Shown: positions 19,484 through 20,960 of the stretch, piece after piece | Layout of the letters: the number at the start of each line of letters is the position of its first letter | Numbering within the stretch: the stretch's first letter is position 1 | Origin: DATDCY01 sp964513745 | GTDB taxonomy: Bacteria > JAUVQV01 > DATDCY01 | DNA length: 20,960 nt | NCBI GenBank assembly: GCA_964513745.1 | Contig: CAZEOK010000049.1 | Location: 1-20,960 of the forward strand | Direction: 5' to 3' | The notes under the pieces: model-generated | Seen by the model: only the letters and a program-made list of their open reading frames with translations | Database searches by the model: none | What the model was told of the DNA's origin: nothing | Made by a program: the position numbers and the translations under genes

Positions 19484-20557
19484 ATGGCCAGGCAGCTGAT
19501 CAAGGGCAACGACGCGCTGCTGCGCGGGGCGATCCTCGCGGGCATGCGCGGCTTCTACGGCTACCCGATCACCCCGGCGAGCGAGATCGCGGAGGCCGCG
19601 GCGAAACTCGTCCCGGCCTCCGGCGGCACCTTCGTGCAGGCCGAGAGCGAGACCGCTGCGATCAACATGGTCTTTGGCGCGGCCGCGGCCGGCGAGCTCT
19701 CGATGACCGCCTCCTCCGGGCCCGGGCTCTCGCTGATGCAGGAGGGTCTCTCGTACCTCGCGGGCGCCGAGTTGCCCTGCGTGATCGCCGACATCATGCG
19801 CGGCGGTCCCGGCCTCGGCAACATCGGCCCGGAGCAGGGCGACTACAACCAGATGGTCAAGGGCGGCGGGCACGGCAACTACCGGCTCATCGTCTATGCC
19901 CCGGCCTTGGCGCAGGAGATGTGCGACTTGACGATGAAGGCCTTCGCCGCCGCGGCGAAGTACCGCAACCCCGCAATCGTGCTGACCGACGGTTTCACCG
20001 GCCAGATGATGGAGCCGGTGGAGTTTCCGCCGGCCGCGCTCGCGCCACCGCGCTTCGACTGGGCGGTGCGCGGGGATGCCGCGACAAGACCGAACCTGAT
20101 CACCTCCATCTACATGGCGCACGAGGAGCTCGAGGCGCACAACCGCAAGCTGATGGCGAAGTACGCTGTCGCGGCGGCGGATCTCCCCGAGCATCGTGGC
20201 TACCTGCTCGAGGACGCTGAGGTCTGCCTCGTCGGCTACGGCATCGTCGCGCGCGTGCTGCGTTCGGTCGTCGACATGGCGCGCCGCGAAGGGATCAAGG
20301 CCGGGCTCTTCCGCCCGCTGACGCTCTGGCCGTACCCGGCGCCGGCGCTCGCCGAGGTCGCCGCCAGGGTGAATCGCTTCCTGGTCGTCGAACTCTCGGA
20401 CGGCCAGATGGTCCACGACGTGCGCCTTGCGATCAACGCCCGCCGCTCCGTCGGCTTCTATGGCCGCCAGGGGGGCATGGTGCCGTCACCGGCCGAGGTC
20501 TTGGCGGTCCTGCGCGACCCGGGCCAGGAGCATCAGTCCTATGCAGCCTGCATATAG
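19484..20557 (+). CDS. vorB: 2-oxoacid:ferredoxin oxidoreductase alpha subunit (VorB-like)
   Basis: A 357-residue pyruvate:ferredoxin oxidoreductase-type alpha subunit. KGNDALLRGAILAG at 7-20 and FYGYPITPASEI at 24-35 contain the conserved GYPITP loop that contacts TPP and substrate. QAESETAAINMVFGAAAAG and TASSGPGLSLMQEGLSYLAG are the next conserved blocks. The form is closest in my memory to 3-methyl-2-oxobutanoate (branched-chain 2-oxoacid) oxidoreductase VorB, but KorA (2-oxoglutarate) is related and the substrate cannot be settled by eye. The enzyme makes or uses acyl-CoA, CO2 and reduced ferredoxin in the cytosol. Its end overlaps the beta-subunit gene by 17 nt. Confidence 0.9.
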   Translation: MARQLIKGNDALLRGAILAGMRGFYGYPITPASEIAEAAAKLVPASGGTFVQAESETAAINMVFGAAAAGELSMTASSGPGLSLMQEGLSYLAGAELPCVIADIMRGGPGLGNIGPEQGDYNQMVKGGGHGNYRLIVYAPALAQEMCDLTMKAFAAAAKYRNPAIVLTDGFTGQMMEPVEFPPAALAPPRFDWAVRGDAATRPNLITSIYMAHEELEAHNRKLMAKYAVAAADLPEHRGYLLEDAEVCLVGYGIVARVLRSVVDMARREGIKAGLFRPLTLWPYPAPALAEVAARVNRFLVVELSDGQMVHDVRLAINARRSVGFYGRQGGMVPSPAEVLAVLRDPGQEHQSYAACI

Positions 20558-20960
20558 CTGTCCCGCGACGTTTTACAAGCGCTTCGCGCGCAAGGACGGC
20601 AACCAGGAAACAACCCATTACTGCCCCGGGTGCGGCCACGGTCACATCCACAAGTACGTCGCCGAGGCGCTCGTCGACTTCGGCGTCCAGGAACGGGCGA
20701 TTTTGATCAGCCCCGTCGGCTGCTCGGTCTTCGCGTATTACTACATCGACGCCGGCAACGTGCAGGTCGCGCACGGGCGCTCACCCGCGGTCGCGACCGG
20801 CATCAAGCGCGCGCACCCGGACGCCGTCGTGATCGGCTATCAGGGAGACGGCGACCTCGCGGCGATCGGCGGCAACGAGATCATCCAGGCCGCCAACCGC
20901 GGCGAGAACTACACGGTCTTCTTCATCAACAACGCAATCTACGGCATGACCGGCGGCCAG
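20541..20960 (+). CDS. 2-oxoacid:ferredoxin oxidoreductase TPP-binding beta subunit, 5' part only
   Basis: 140 codons to the window edge of an expected 250 or so. YCPGCGHGHIHK (about residues 27-38) is the conserved N-terminal cysteine motif of beta subunits. VGCSVFAYYYID follows. The TPP/Mg motif runs from GYQGDGDLAAIGGNE to FINNAIYGMTGGQ, with the GDGD and NN pair expected for diphosphate and Mg binding. The start overlaps vorB by 17 nt; CAGGAG lies 10 nt upstream. A gamma subunit gene is expected next outside the window. Confidence 0.93.
   Translation, partial: MQPAYSCPATFYKRFARKDGNQETTHYCPGCGHGHIHKYVAEALVDFGVQERAILISPVGCSVFAYYYIDAGNVQVAHGRSPAVATGIKRAHPDAVVIGYQGDGDLAAIGGNEIIQAANRGENYTVFFINNAIYGMTGGQ

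Overview
The window is a GC-rich bacterial chromosome fragment, roughly two-thirds G+C by eye and densely packed with genes on both strands. It looks like a short-read draft or metagenome scaffold: there is a 10-N gap at 18253-18262 followed directly by Illumina P5 adapter sequence. The gene content suggests a Gram-negative anaerobe or facultative anaerobe: a ferredoxin-dependent 2-oxoacid oxidoreductase, an ApbE/NusG-II/Gx redox module, lipoproteins and a Tat-type lipoprotein. A 124-bp hairpin repeat at 10202-10325 resembles repeats I remember from Desulfobacterota/Desulfuromonadota genomes. That placement is inference, and I see no 16S or other phylogenetic marker RNA.

Layout. (1) 1-940, minus: 5' part of an asparagine synthetase-type amidotransferase, cut by the window edge. 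It diverges from 1135-2908, plus: an SGNH-hydrolase lipoprotein and a flippase-like (LPG-synthase TM) membrane protein. (2) 2805-5485, minus: rimO - YdjM-like membrane protein - SAM methyltransferase, whose 3' end overlaps the flippase-like gene tail to tail. (3) 5562-9075, plus: an APH-fold kinase, a HAD phosphatase-like protein and a GT39-type glycosyltransferase fused to TPRs, joined by ATGA overlaps. (4) 9119-10120, minus: a CDF zinc-type exporter. (5) 10202-10350: the hairpin repeat, abutting the promoter of a Tat lipoprotein with a clan GH-A-like active site (10365-11207, plus). (6) 11217-12530, minus: an M23 peptidase; 12803-15064, minus: priA. (7) 15321-17852, plus: apbE - NusG domain II protein - Gx/HepS-I-like membrane protein - maf, all translationally overlapped. 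(8) 17964-19079, plus: an exported DUF4412-like protein interrupted by the gap and adapter. (9) 19225-20960, plus: ferredoxin - vorB-like alpha subunit - TPP-binding beta subunit, cut by the window end.

How they work together. Region 9 encodes most of a ferredoxin-linked 2-oxoacid oxidoreductase (a gamma subunit would be expected downstream). Region 7 looks like a flavinylation and membrane redox cassette similar in composition to parts of Gram-positive extracellular electron transfer loci. Regions 1-3 carry several envelope or polysaccharide-type functions. Housekeeping genes (rimO, priA, maf) are interspersed.

The most striking pattern not explained by gene calls is regulatory. At least six transcription-unit-leading genes have a good -10 box only 6-9 nt before the start codon and no convincing Shine-Dalgarno, which predicts leaderless mRNAs. 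Other genes (priA, the methyltransferase, the DUF4412-like gene) have strong GGAGG-type sites. The apbE gene also changes abruptly in base composition part-way along. I found no tRNA, rRNA, CRISPR array, transposase or phage gene.
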